From Flavobacteriales bacterium (GTDB lineage Bacteria > Bacteroidota > Bacteroidia > Flavobacteriales_D > Sanyastnellaceae): DNA of 64,000 nt. The stretch is taken from contig JADKIZ010000006.1 of the NCBI GenBank assembly GCA_016722445.1, positions 1 to 64,000 of the forward strand, given 5' to 3'. The notes below the pieces were generated by a model. The model did not search any database. It was not told the origin of the DNA and worked only from the letters and a program-made list of their open reading frames with translations. The stretch's first letter is position 1. Every line of letters begins with the position of its first letter. Made by a program: the position numbers and the translations under genes. Positions 53,026 to 61,994 of this stretch are shown here, piece by piece.

Positions 53026-53760
53026 TTAGTTTTTTACAAAAGTCATGGTTTTGCATTTTGTCTGGCTTAAGACAAGTGCTGTGTAAGTCCCTGGTTGAAG
53101 TTGTTCGATGTTGAGGGATTCTGTTGGATTGTTCAAAGCACGATTGAATACGGTTTTTCCAACGTGATCATAGATGACCAATTGTGACAATTCAGTAATA
53201 CCTGTGATTTGCAATTGTGATTGGACTGGATTTGGAAAAAGCTTCAATCCGTCATTGAATGCTGCGTTTTCCAATCCACTTATACCATCGTAGTAGAAAG
53301 TTGCACTAACGGGTGCGGAGCGAACTTGTTCATTGTCTACAAAACACATGGTGATATTATGATTGCCAATTGATAGTCCGGACACGGGCAAAGCGAGTGG
53401 ATAAGCTCCTCCTTGAGAAGGGGTGAGATCCATGTATACACGCGTTGTGTAATCATCATCGTACCACCACTCAATGCCGATGATGGCATTATTGCCTTTT
53501 ACAAAACTACTACTCACAGGAACAGACCATTTACCATCGCTGCTTTTTGTGTGAAACCAGAATATGTGGTATCCGGTACTGATGGAAGTTGTACTGATAT
53601 CAGTATCGATGTGATCAACTGTTCCTCCTGCAACACTCACGTATACGCGGTTGTCATAATCATAATCGAACCAATATTCATATGCTGTTATCGTTTGAGA
53701 TTTACCAACCAATGAGGTAAACAACGACAACGAGATCATCAAGAGTATATATTTTTTCAT
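53026..53760 (-). CDS. Secreted protein with T9SS type A sorting domain, 244 aa
   Basis: Signal peptide (ILLMISLSLFTSLVGKSQ), then two repeated segments around YEYWFDYDYDNRVYVSVAGG and IEWWYDDDYTTRVYMDLTPS (each with WxDxDYxxRVY), i.e. a duplicated beta-rich module, followed by a C-terminal sorting domain (LFPNPVQSQLQITGI ... TMTFVKN). I recognise no enzyme. It lies 18 bases downstream of the 362-aa secreted protein gene and probably shares its transcript. Confidence 0.82.
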   Translation of the reverse strand: MKKYILLMISLSLFTSLVGKSQTITAYEYWFDYDYDNRVYVSVAGGTVDHIDTDISTTSISTGYHIFWFHTKSSDGKWSVPVSSSFVKGNNAIIGIEWWYDDDYTTRVYMDLTPSQGGAYPLALPVSGLSIGNHNITMCFVDNEQVRSAPVSATFYYDGISGLENAAFNDGLKLFPNPVQSQLQITGITELSQLVIYDHVGKTVFNRALNNPTESLNIEQLQPGTYTALVLSQTKCKTMTFVKN

Positions 53761-53778
53761 AGCGTTGAATGGATGTAA

Positions 53779-54867
53779 TTAATGATTTTGTGAAGTGGTG
53801 ATGAAGTTCACATTGAGCTGGCCATTCACTGTCGCCGGGGCGATATTTTTGGAACTGATATGTGGGTTAAACGGAACATATCCCGGCTTCACGGGATATT
53901 CTCCGCCATAAATTCCTGTTTGGCTATCAGCAATGCCGGCTGTTAATGCTTCACTACCGGCCAATAAGTTATAGTCGTCATCCTCTTCGTATGTGAAGTT
54001 GTCGTTGGTATTGACAAACAAAGTTGTAACGCCGGCGATACAAGAATTGATCTGTGTTGGATTTGCGCCAGAGCCATACACAGGAATAGTAGGGTGAGAA
54101 AATGCGCAATGGTCGAATACGTTTCCGGAAGCCATGTATCCGGCATCAATAAAAGCGACATTAGCGGCATCCCAAAAGATGCAGTTGAAGAAGGAACAAC
54201 CCTCACTTTGGGAAATGCCATCTGATGCTCCCGCAGCCCAGAGCGTGCAATTTCTGAAATTGTATGTGCCTGTTCTAAGGCGGAACAACCCATGTGTGAA
54301 TATGCAATTGTCGAAAGTGATATCAGATGGTGCAAGTGGACAGAAGCCATTACCATAAACAATGGTGTTGAAAATGCATTCCTGAAAACGATAGTGCAAT
54401 TGTGATTCAAGATTGCTTGTGAAACTGAGGCTGACCCAATCGCTCATGAATTTGCATCGGGTGAATGTTACTAAACTGATTTCACCAGAGACATCGCAAT
54501 CATTCAAACGGAAACCACCGAAATTGATGCCTGTAAAGCTGGAGCCTCCCGCCTGAGGGTGTATGATAAAGGATACTGAAGAGTTGTTGGTAGGGTTAAT
54601 TCTTGTAGAACCCGTTGCATAAGTTGAATCAGAAATTATTCCTGCACCAACCCATTGCAAACGTTTTTCGACAGCATTTGTGCTGAACTGAAATGTGTGT
54701 CCAGACAAATACAAGATATCGTCATCTTGTGCATCGGCGTAAGCTTGGTCCAATGATGTGTATGACTGCCCCTCACCGGAAGAAGGAGTATAACGAAGGA
54801 CACATTGAGCAGACATTGAGAATATGCTCAATGCAAACATTGCGAGTAGTAAAGAGATCTTTTTCAT
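53779..54867 (-). CDS. Secreted parallel beta-helix-like protein, 362 aa
   Basis: Signal peptide (MKKISLLLAMFALSIFSMSAQ). Residues ~25-290 have the pattern of a right-handed beta-helix: short strands with Asn/Phe/Cys ladders at regular spacing (GINFGGFRLNDCDVSG, SLVTFTRCKFMSD, ITFDNCIFTHGLFR, YNFRNCTLWAAG), like Por-secretion or parallel beta-helix repeat proteins of Bacteroidota. No typical T9SS domain is visible at the C-terminus, so the export destination is uncertain. First gene of a pair with the following T9SS protein. Confidence 0.78.
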   Translation of the reverse strand: MKKISLLLAMFALSIFSMSAQCVLRYTPSSGEGQSYTSLDQAYADAQDDDILYLSGHTFQFSTNAVEKRLQWVGAGIISDSTYATGSTRINPTNNSSVSFIIHPQAGGSSFTGINFGGFRLNDCDVSGEISLVTFTRCKFMSDWVSLSFTSNLESQLHYRFQECIFNTIVYGNGFCPLAPSDITFDNCIFTHGLFRLRTGTYNFRNCTLWAAGASDGISQSEGCSFFNCIFWDAANVAFIDAGYMASGNVFDHCAFSHPTIPVYGSGANPTQINSCIAGVTTLFVNTNDNFTYEEDDDYNLLAGSEALTAGIADSQTGIYGGEYPVKPGYVPFNPHISSKNIAPATVNGQLNVNFITTSQNH

Positions 54868-55099
54868 TTTAGAGGTTTTTGGGATGTTTGTTTCTATGGT
54901 CCAAAAAGACGACTACCCGGTTTGTTCTGAAATAATCAGTTTGTAGTATTTCTCAATCTGAAGCGGAGGTAGGAAAGATTTTACCAGAAGCAATTTTCAA
55001 TCATCATCCTTGCGCGTAAATTGAAACACTTATTAGAACCAACAACCAACCGAAAGGTGTTTAATTTGTCCACGAAACGAATACAATCACATCACGCTA

Positions 55100-57061
55100 A
55101 TGTCAAAGTTTATTTACTCCAAAATCATTTTCATGGTGATCGGACTGTTATCGTTCTGTCTTGTCTGTGGCCAGTCGATGAGCACTGATTCTTTGTTGCA
55201 GAAGGTGAAGGCTGCCGGCACTGATGCCGATAAACTCGATGCGATACTTGAGGTGTGTATGCGCAACGACATTGATTTGGATACGTTCAATGAATTGGCA
55301 TTTGAATCGAAAGATTTGGCAGAAAGAAGTGGAGACAAAAAGAAGATAGGACTGTCGGCATATTTTGTGGCGTGGGCACATTATCTGGAAAGCAACAACG
55401 ATAGTTCGCGTATTTCAATAGATGAGGCTTTGTTCAAACTGGATGAAAGCAATCCTGATTTATCGGACGTCATTTTTAAACTGAAAAGTTTTAAAGCCAC
55501 CACCTATCAAAGCGAACAAAACAATACAGAAGCCCTCAGAATTTTGTTTCCACTTTTAGATGAAGTTCAGAAGAAAGGCAACAAACTTCACATCGCACAA
55601 ACGATGCATTTGATCGCGATCATCGAAGGACAACAGAAGAATGCGCTTAAAACTATTGAGTGGGAGAAACAAGCTTTGCCGCTTTTAGAGGAAGACAGTC
55701 CTAATGCGAACAATGTACGATCTACCGTATTGGCCACCATGGGTAAGGCGTATATGCAATTGAACATGATTGACAGCGCTGTATTTTACAACAGCAAGGC
55801 AATAGATCAATTTGAAAAAACAGAAGATCTATACAATCTGGCCATTGCTCTTCAACGTCAGGCGAAAATGCTTACCAGTGTCAATGACTTGACCAATGTG
55901 AAAGTTATTCTCGATAGGTTATCAGCGCTGAATGAGCAAATCCATATGGGTGATGGAGACATGAATTATTGGATGTCTTTCATCAATTACCATATACAAA
56001 GCAAGGAATATGACAAAGCCATAGCGCTCATTCAGGATCGATTGCAGAAGGCTGGCGAGTCTTCCGAAAGGAATGCTACGAAATGGGGAATCAGGCTTGA
56101 GTATTATGAAGCATTGGCGAAATGCTACAAAGCTCAGGGAGATTTGAAATCATATGGCAAAGCAATGGAAGATATTCTCATGGCCAAGGATAGTTTGTAT
56201 GACATCAATTCCGCGGAAGCTATCGCAGATATTCAAACGAAGTATGAAGTTCAAAAGAAGGAGAACACGATCATAGAACAAAAGCTTCAGTTGAGCAAGA
56301 AGAACATTATGATGTATGGTTCTTTGGTGTTTTTTCTAACGATATCCATTTTTCTTTGGCTTCATTTTCGAAATAATTCACGCAGACAAAAACTTGAGAT
56401 GCAAATCCAAATGCAGCAAGACAAGATGAAATCTGAACAAGCGATACGCGATGCGGAAGAGAATGAACGGAAGCGTATTGCTGCGGATTTGCACGACAAC
56501 CTTGGTTCATATGCAGCCTCTATTGTGTCGAATATTCAACACCTGCACCAAACCACTGACAACGCCTCGACTTTGCGGGAACTTGGCGAAAATTCTCAAG
56601 CAATGGTTTCTATGTTGAGTGATACCATTTGGGCTTTGAAAAAAGAAAAGCTGTCGTTTACGATGATTAGCGATAGGGTGAAGGTGATGTTGCAGCGATT
56701 GGGGCGAAGTTATCCCGGCATTCAATTGGAGGTGATAGAAGATATTGAAGAAGATTTTTTGCTTCAGCCATCTCATGCCTTTCAATTGTTCAGCATTATT
56801 CAGGAGGCTGTCAACAACGCCTTAAAACACAGCCATGCGAATGTGATTTCAGTTGTAATTCATTCGCGCAAGACAGGAAGTGCATATGTGCGAGTAATGG
56901 ACAACGGCACGGGAAAAGTTGAGCAGTTGGAATCCAGCGAATCGGGGAATGGACTTTACAATATGCGCCACCGCGCGGAATTACTTCATTGGCAATTGTC
57001 ATGGAAGCCGAATAATGACCAGGGAATTGTTGTTGAGATCAATCGAAATAACACAAATTGA
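55100..57061 (+). CDS. TPR-containing sensor histidine kinase, HisKA_3 type
   Basis: 653 aa. Signal-anchor start (IIFMVIGLLSFCLVCG), a helical repeat region of about six TPR motifs (residues ~30-390), a membrane helix (IMMYGSLVFFLTISIFLWL, ~400-420), a coiled linker and a kinase core. The HisKA_3 phosphoacceptor is His465 in RKRIAADLHDNLG; the ATPase region has IIQEAVNNALKHSHA and MDNGTGK. This class pairs with NarL-type regulators, and such a gene follows 88 bases downstream. A typical Bacteroidota TPR kinase; no ligand is known. Confidence 0.93.
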   Translation: MSKFIYSKIIFMVIGLLSFCLVCGQSMSTDSLLQKVKAAGTDADKLDAILEVCMRNDIDLDTFNELAFESKDLAERSGDKKKIGLSAYFVAWAHYLESNNDSSRISIDEALFKLDESNPDLSDVIFKLKSFKATTYQSEQNNTEALRILFPLLDEVQKKGNKLHIAQTMHLIAIIEGQQKNALKTIEWEKQALPLLEEDSPNANNVRSTVLATMGKAYMQLNMIDSAVFYNSKAIDQFEKTEDLYNLAIALQRQAKMLTSVNDLTNVKVILDRLSALNEQIHMGDGDMNYWMSFINYHIQSKEYDKAIALIQDRLQKAGESSERNATKWGIRLEYYEALAKCYKAQGDLKSYGKAMEDILMAKDSLYDINSAEAIADIQTKYEVQKKENTIIEQKLQLSKKNIMMYGSLVFFLTISIFLWLHFRNNSRRQKLEMQIQMQQDKMKSEQAIRDAEENERKRIAADLHDNLGSYAASIVSNIQHLHQTTDNASTLRELGENSQAMVSMLSDTIWALKKEKLSFTMISDRVKVMLQRLGRSYPGIQLEVIEDIEEDFLLQPSHAFQLFSIIQEAVNNALKHSHANVISVVIHSRKTGSAYVRVMDNGTGKVEQLESSESGNGLYNMRHRAELLHWQLSWKPNNDQGIVVEINRNNTN

Positions 57062-57149
57062 TTATTTCACGGTTAAAAAGGAACGAGGAGGTTTACAACC
57101 ATCAATGAACAAGCGGTGAGAGGGATGGATGTCGCAATAAACACAACAC

Positions 57150-57836
57150 ATGAGTATTGAGATTATTCGTATAGCGTATGTAGAAGACAACGCGGTAAAC
57201 CGCAATACATTTCTACAGAAATTTAAGGAATTCACGAATTGTGAATTGATCTTCGTTGCCCCGAATGGTGTGGAGTGTTTAGAAAAGCTGAAAGGTCTAC
57301 CTGAAGTGAAGATGCCACGCATCATTTTTATGGATTTGGAAATGCCACGCATGGATGGAATACAGACCATTGCAATTGCGCATGCTCTTTATCCCACTGT
57401 GCATTTCATCGTCTTGACGGTTTTCGATGATGACGACAAAATTTTTGAAGCCATACAAGCGGGTGCATCAGGCTATCTTTTAAAACACGAATCTTCAGAG
57501 GTGTTGCAAGACGCTGTGCAAAGTGTATTGGAACACGGTGGCGCACCGATGAGTCCCGCTATTGCACGCAAAACATTGCAAATCCTTACCCGCGTTACAC
57601 CTGAACCTTCTGCAACAAACAATCATGTAACAAGCATGCCTGATAGCATCACCAAACGGGAAAAAGAAATTCTCGAGTACATGGTGAATGGTTGGGATGC
57701 AAAAAGAATTTCATCCGTCATCAACATCAGCACCTTCACGGTGAGAAAACACATTGCGAACATTTATGAAAAACTACACATCAATTCAAAAGCGCAGGCA
57801 TTGAGCCTTGCACACAAGGAAAAATGGTTTGATTGA
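57150..57836 (+). CDS. NarL/FixJ-type response regulator
   Basis: 228 aa. Receiver domain with acidic YVEDN, phosphoacceptor Asp62 in IIFMDLEMPRMDG and Lys in YLLKHES, followed by a LuxR-type helix-turn-helix at residues ~165-228 (LTKREKEILEYMVNGWD-like start, then STFTVRKHIANIYEKL). It is the cognate regulator of the TPR histidine kinase encoded directly upstream. Target genes are unknown; the secreted protein gene downstream (after 153 bases, with its own signal peptide) could be one. Confidence 0.93.
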   Translation: MSIEIIRIAYVEDNAVNRNTFLQKFKEFTNCELIFVAPNGVECLEKLKGLPEVKMPRIIFMDLEMPRMDGIQTIAIAHALYPTVHFIVLTVFDDDDKIFEAIQAGASGYLLKHESSEVLQDAVQSVLEHGGAPMSPAIARKTLQILTRVTPEPSATNNHVTSMPDSITKREKEILEYMVNGWDAKRISSVINISTFTVRKHIANIYEKLHINSKAQALSLAHKEKWFD

Positions 57837-57989
57837 TGATTGTTTTTTTTACAGAGTAGAAGTTGAGGTCGGGTTTCGCCGCGTATGTCATTGACGGCAT
57901 ACAACTCTTCATAACGAATCGTGCTGAATGAATTGGCTATAAGCCACGTTTTCGGTACTTTGCATGTCTATACCTCAAATCCTTCTATC

Positions 57990-58850
57990 ATGAAAAGAAT
58001 TTTATTTCTGGTTTTCATTGTATTCGCTTCCACTTCTATAGCGAACGCGCAATATCATCCTATGCTACAAACAGAACATACATGGCGGGGCATTTCTTAT
58101 GGTTGGGGTGTCTATGACTTTTTTCAAAACATCGGAGGCGATTCATTGATGGGTGATGTGGTATGGAAAAAGATCTACTCTGGCAGTACCCTTTCTGATA
58201 TGGGCTATATGGTTGGATTGATGCGCGAAGACGTGTTGAATGAAAAGGTGTACATCTGGACCGGAACAGAGGAGCATTTGATCTATGATTTTGACGTGGA
58301 AGCTGGCGATATTGTGTCAAGCTGGGGCGTTGGCATGGAGCAAAACATTACGGTTACAAGTGTTGAAACCGTGGATGTAGGCGGCACATCAAGGAAGAAA
58401 ATCAATTACAATGACCAATGGTCAGCTTCATATTGGATAGAAGGAGTGGGTTCTATGTATGGACCGATTGATGGAGCATTGGGCGGCATCGTGGATTATT
58501 ATCCCGTCATTACTTGTTTCTATGAAGCCAATAATCTGGCTTGGGATAATCCGGCGGAAGAAGGGGTGTGTGATTCCCTGCTATCGATTGATGAAAAACA
58601 ACAAGGTTCGTTGGAGATATTTCCGAATCCATTCAATGAGAATTTGAGATTCACGATCAATGGACTCCAATTGTCTGGAAAAATTACGGCGCGCATTATT
58701 TCTATGACTGGTGAAATCGTGTTAGAGGTGATGCTCACTCCGGGTCTAAATCAATTATTGGGTCTAGATAATCTTTCATCAGGAATTTATAACCTATCGA
58801 TCATCCAAAGCGGAAATACCATAGTTTCGGGCAGGATAATGAAAATCTAA
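57990..58850 (+). CDS. Secreted protein with T9SS type A sorting domain
   Basis: 286 aa from ATG at 57990, where MKRILFLVFIVFASTSIANAQ is a good signal peptide; an earlier ATG at 57921 adds residues unlike any signal. The middle (residues ~25-200) is beta-rich with Trp/Tyr/Gly repetition (TWRGISYGWGVYDFF, SASYWIEGVGSMYG) and no recognised domain; similar proteins in Bacteroidota are T9SS cargo of unknown function. C-terminal sorting domain: LEIFPNPFNENLRFTI ... GRIMKI. Its stop overlaps the ATG of the next gene by one base, suggesting translational coupling. Confidence 0.85.
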   Translation: MKRILFLVFIVFASTSIANAQYHPMLQTEHTWRGISYGWGVYDFFQNIGGDSLMGDVVWKKIYSGSTLSDMGYMVGLMREDVLNEKVYIWTGTEEHLIYDFDVEAGDIVSSWGVGMEQNITVTSVETVDVGGTSRKKINYNDQWSASYWIEGVGSMYGPIDGALGGIVDYYPVITCFYEANNLAWDNPAEEGVCDSLLSIDEKQQGSLEIFPNPFNENLRFTINGLQLSGKITARIISMTGEIVLEVMLTPGLNQLLGLDNLSSGIYNLSIIQSGNTIVSGRIMKI

Positions 58851-59398
58851 TGCGACGAAACGTAATGATATTTTTCATGGGCGCAATGGTACTTGTTACT
58901 GGTTGTGGATCCAATCAGTCGGTATCCAAAGGAAAAGGACCGACAACAGAAGTGCAGGTGCAGATCACCAAAACCGCATCATATTGTGGTGGTGCGAGGC
59001 CATCCGATGAGATGGTCAAAGATCTCGAAACGCCCAAACCGGCCGCTGAAGTGAAGTTCTACATTGGTTCTGGAGTAGTGAATCAGGGGAAGGAATTTAT
59101 ATTCGAAGGCGTAACAGATAAACATGGTCATGCTGTTGTGAAATTACCTGCAGGCCAGTACTACCTTGTGTTTGAGGACAAAACGCTCGAATCGAAAAAC
59201 AATTTATTGAAGACTTATGGCAAGGAGACGAGGCATTATTCAGCCATCGATAAGTCATGTTTGGAAGATTGGTTTAAGCAACCTGAAAGTTCATTTTCCG
59301 TGGAGCGACGACCGTTGGTCATAGAGGTCAATCAGCATATTCCTTGCAGTTGGCAAGCGGTGCCTTGTGCGGATTATCACGGGCCACTTCCTCCATGA
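58850..59398 (+). CDS. Lipoprotein of unknown function, 182 aa
   Basis: Lipobox LVTGC near residue 19 of MRRNVMIFFMGAMVLVTGC. The mature part has an Ig-like or CarboxypepD-like beta-sandwich pattern (VTDKHGHAVVKLPAGQYYLVFEDKT) and a C-terminal Cys pair (HIPCSW, VPCADY). It is membrane-anchored on the periplasmic side. The start codon overlaps the stop of the T9SS gene (TAATG), and a terminator follows the stop. No function is evident. Confidence 0.8.
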   Translation: MRRNVMIFFMGAMVLVTGCGSNQSVSKGKGPTTEVQVQITKTASYCGGARPSDEMVKDLETPKPAAEVKFYIGSGVVNQGKEFIFEGVTDKHGHAVVKLPAGQYYLVFEDKTLESKNNLLKTYGKETRHYSAIDKSCLEDWFKQPESSFSVERRPLVIEVNQHIPCSWQAVPCADYHGPLPP

Positions 59399-59402
59399 AA
59401 AT

Positions 59403-59434
59403 AAAAAAGCCGCCCAATGTTGAGCGACTTTTTT
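59403..59434. terminator. Bidirectional intrinsic terminator
   Basis: AAAAAAG pairs with CTTTTTT, and CGC with GCG with one mismatch, forming a hairpin immediately after the lipoprotein stop. It separates converging genes. Confidence 0.65.
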
Positions 59435-59484
59435 TCCTTGCAGCTTTAAACCGGGAATTCTCCTGGTTAAATAAAACCCCTAAA

Positions 59485-60117
59485 TTATTTTTTTGCGAGG
59501 ATATCGAACTCAAGGCTGATATCATCTGCGAGAATAAGATCTTTCACAGGCATTGCAAAAGCAACACTGTATTTCTGACGATCGAAAGTGAGTTTGCCTT
59601 TCAGGCGAACGTTGTCACCCTCAAGAGCGATAGATGAAACCTCAACAGTTTCTGGATTTGATTTTCCGCGAATGGTAAGATTACCGCTGATGCTATTGCC
59701 ATTTGCAGCAGTAACCGCGAAGCTTGCCGTTGGGTTGTTCGCAATATCAAAGAAATCAGGTGAAGACAGGTGACCAATCAAATCTGCAGTGGTGTGACCT
59801 TGTTCTGCTGTGTAATTGGCATCAGTAGGATTGATTGAGTTCATGTCGATAGTTAATGTTCCACCAACAACTTTACCTTCTTTAAGCTCAATATTACCGG
59901 ATGTCAGGTTGATGGTACCGCTGTGAGAATAGCTTTTGGTACCCGTCATGTTTCCACTCCAGATTACTTTACTTGCTGTTGCATCAACAGAAAGTTTAGC
60001 ATCTCCCTGAAGAGCAGTTAGTGGAGCTGCTGGTGCAGGAGTTTCGGTTTTGGTTTCGCCACATGATGTGAAGATCACTGAAGCGGCAACGAATGCAATC
60101 AAAAGATTTTTTTTCAT
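59485..60117 (-). CDS. YceI family lipid-binding periplasmic protein, with two FNR-type sites upstream
   Basis: 210 aa from ATG at 60117. The N-terminus MKKNLLIAFVAASVIFTSCG carries a lipoprotein-like Cys, so it is exported and may be anchored. The YceI lipocalin-like barrel follows: SVDATASKVIWSGNMTGTKSYSHSGTINL (shown in part: ASKVIWSG), GHLSSPDFFDIANNPTASF, GNLTIRGKSNPETV and LKGKLTFDRQKYSV, typical of proteins binding polyisoprenoid lipids such as ubiquinone precursors or isoprenoid quinones. Its promoter region carries tandem TTGAT-N4-ATCAA palindromes (60180-60225), so oxygen- or redox-dependent control by an Fnr-type regulator is likely. It is a single-gene unit, converging on the lipoprotein gene. 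Confidence 0.9.
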   Translation of the reverse strand: MKKNLLIAFVAASVIFTSCGETKTETPAPAAPLTALQGDAKLSVDATASKVIWSGNMTGTKSYSHSGTINLTSGNIELKEGKVVGGTLTIDMNSINPTDANYTAEQGHTTADLIGHLSSPDFFDIANNPTASFAVTAANGNSISGNLTIRGKSNPETVEVSSIALEGDNVRLKGKLTFDRQKYSVAFAMPVKDLILADDISLEFDILAKK

Positions 60118-60148
60118 GTCTGATTTTAATTTGAGAAATTTTGGTGGG

Positions 60149-60156
60149 CAAAAGTG
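60149..60156 (-). promoter_or_regulatory. Possible -7 element (CACTTTTG) for the YceI gene
   Basis: One mismatch from TAnnTTTG on the minus strand, about 32 bases before the ATG at 60117. If it is the -7 element, transcription starts near 60142 and the nearer FNR palindrome is centred about 44 bases upstream of that start. Confidence 0.4.
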
Positions 60157-60179
60157 ACGCTGCATTCACCTTATTGACT

Positions 60180-60193
60180 TTGATGTGCATCAA
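60180..60193. promoter_or_regulatory. FNR-type palindrome TTGAT-GTGC-ATCAA
   Basis: A perfect match to the FNR consensus TTGAT-N4-ATCAA. Centre 60186.5, exactly 32 bases (about three helical turns) from a second copy, and about 44 bases from the inferred YceI transcription start, near the class II activator position. Confidence 0.7.
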
Positions 60194-60211
60194 CAAGACT
60201 GTCTTGGCGAC

Positions 60212-60225
60212 TTGATACATATCAA
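60212..60225. promoter_or_regulatory. FNR-type palindrome TTGAT-ACAT-ATCAA
   Basis: A second perfect TTGAT-N4-ATCAA palindrome, centre 60218.5, one of a tandem pair on the same helix face. Both copies also share flanking bases (GACTT before, CAA after). Confidence 0.7.
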
Positions 60226-60377
60226 CAAATGTCAGTTGCAGAAGTGATTATTTGGGATTTAAAAAGAATCTACTCTTTTGATTGGACTGAAGTCCCATTT
60301 CTATTGTTATGACAAAGTCAAAGGCATACAATGAACTTGAAGGCTTTTTTCGTTGATTTGTCGGAATTAGAAGTTGT

Positions 60378-60890
60378 ATGGCATTGATCAAAGAAGTAAA
60401 TGGTATTGCTCCAAAGTTTGGGAGTAATTGTTTTATCGCTGAGAACGCGACCATTGTAGGCGATGTGGTAATGGGAGATGAGTGCAGTGTGTGGTTTACT
60501 GCGGTGATTCGTGGGGATGTTCACTATATCCGCATGGGAAACAAGGTGAATGTTCAGGACGGAGCGATTCTTCACTGCACCTATCAAAAAGCACCGTTGA
60601 ATATTGGGAACAATGTTTCCATTGGACATCGCGCGATGGTGCATGGGTGCGCGATTCACGACAACGTGTTGATCGGCATGGGCAGCATCGTTATGGATGG
60701 TTGTGTGGTTGAAAGCAACAGCATCATTGCTGCAGGTGCTGTTTTACTGGAAGGCACGCATGTGAACTCCGGCAGTGTTTATGCAGGAGTGCCTGCCAAA
60801 AAGGTGAAAGAAGTAAGTAAGGAATTGTTCGAAGGGGAGATACAGCGTATCGCGAATAATTATGTGATGTATTCCGGATGGTTTAAATAG
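60378..60890 (+). CDS. Gamma-class carbonic anhydrase family protein (hexapeptide repeat)
   Basis: 170 aa left-handed beta-helix. The repeats and putative metal-binding histidines are in VNVQDGAILHCTYQ, VSIGHRAMVHGCAIHD, the positions expected for the gamma-carbonic-anhydrase/YrdA group; NVLIGMGSIVMDGCVV is also typical. Zinc binding is likely; catalytic carbonic anhydrase activity is not guaranteed in this subgroup. It is divergent from the YceI gene, with the FNR palindromes about 160 bases upstream, and converges with hemH. C-terminal helix LFEGEIQRIANNY closes the trimer, as in the family. Confidence 0.88.
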   Translation: MALIKEVNGIAPKFGSNCFIAENATIVGDVVMGDECSVWFTAVIRGDVHYIRMGNKVNVQDGAILHCTYQKAPLNIGNNVSIGHRAMVHGCAIHDNVLIGMGSIVMDGCVVESNSIIAAGAVLLEGTHVNSGSVYAGVPAKKVKEVSKELFEGEIQRIANNYVMYSGWFK

Positions 60891-60919
60891 TCTTTAGAAA
60901 GTTGGCTTTGTGGAATATG

Positions 60920-61951
60920 TCACAAACGCTGTGATACGATCGAATGTAATGCTTCAATCCAATCGTTACCATCGTTGAGTGAAGGTACGAGTTGAATTTT
61001 TTCACCACCATGTTTTTCGAATAACTCCTGATATTCCTCTCCGATTTCAATCGTTGTTTCAAGGCAATCAGCCACAAAGGCAGGCGAAAAGACCAATAGT
61101 TTTTTCTTTCCAGCTTTGGCGAGTTGGATGATTATCTCGTCGCTGAAAGGCTCAATCCAACCCTTTCCTAGTCTGGATTGAAAACAAACGGTGTAACCCT
61201 TTTCATCAATTCCTATTCGATGGGCTAATTCACGTGAGGTGCCGTAGCAAGTGGCTTTATAACAAAATTTATTGTCGTCGTTGATTTCTGTTTCACAAGT
61301 GTGATTGGTGCATTTTCGGTCTTCATAGACTTTGTCCACTTGCCTTTCGGGGAGTCCATGAAAACTGAATATCACATGATCATAATCTGAAATTTTAAAC
61401 TGCTTACCTCTTGAAGCGAATGCATCGAGATAACCAGGATGATCCCAGAATTGGGCAATAAAAACCGTTTCCGGAAATACCCATAAGTCGCGCATCATTC
61501 GCATGCATTTATCAATCACTGACCCTGTTGTGGCTGACGCATATTGCGGAAAAAGTGGAAGTATGATCACCTTATCGGCATTCCATTTTTTGATGGCCAT
61601 CAGGGCCGATTCCATGGATGGATGCTGATATCTCATGGCGAGAAAGACTTTTGTTTCGCCATTTTGTTGATCGAATTTTTTCTGAAGAAGTTCTTTGGTT
61701 CGCTGTCCGTAATGAATGAGCGGCGATCCGTTTTCTGTCCAGAGCTTTTCGTAAATACGCGCACTTTTACGGTGGCGGAAAGGAACGATGATGCCATTGA
61801 CCAAAATTTTTCTTCCAAGCCAATTGATATCGATCACTCGTGGATCATTGAGAAATTCAGTGAGATAGCGATATACATCCCGCGGTTTGGGGCTGTCTGG
61901 TGAACCGAGGTTGACCAGTAATACGGCTGTTTTCTTTTGATGATAGGACAT
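60920..61951 (-). CDS. hemH: Ferrochelatase
   Basis: 343 aa, close to the usual length. Catalytic His198 lies in VIFSFHGLPERQVDK, with GSPDSPKPRDVYRYLTEFL near the start and the C-terminal KLLVFSPAFVADCLETTIEI and LVPSLND. The enzyme inserts Fe2+ into protoporphyrin IX in the last step of heme synthesis. Clustered Cys in ECRKCTNHTCETEINDD-like sequence (KCTNHTCETEI) recall the iron-sulfur-containing forms but I cannot confirm a cluster. It is 43 bases downstream of ftsX on the same strand. Confidence 0.95.
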   Translation of the reverse strand: MSYHQKKTAVLLVNLGSPDSPKPRDVYRYLTEFLNDPRVIDINWLGRKILVNGIIVPFRHRKSARIYEKLWTENGSPLIHYGQRTKELLQKKFDQQNGETKVFLAMRYQHPSMESALMAIKKWNADKVIILPLFPQYASATTGSVIDKCMRMMRDLWVFPETVFIAQFWDHPGYLDAFASRGKQFKISDYDHVIFSFHGLPERQVDKVYEDRKCTNHTCETEINDDNKFCYKATCYGTSRELAHRIGIDEKGYTVCFQSRLGKGWIEPFSDEIIIQLAKAGKKKLLVFSPAFVADCLETTIEIGEEYQELFEKHGGEKIQLVPSLNDGNDWIEALHSIVSQRL

Positions 61952-61994
61952 TCAGGAAATGCACATTAGATGCGCAAGAGTAAACAAGAAAAGC

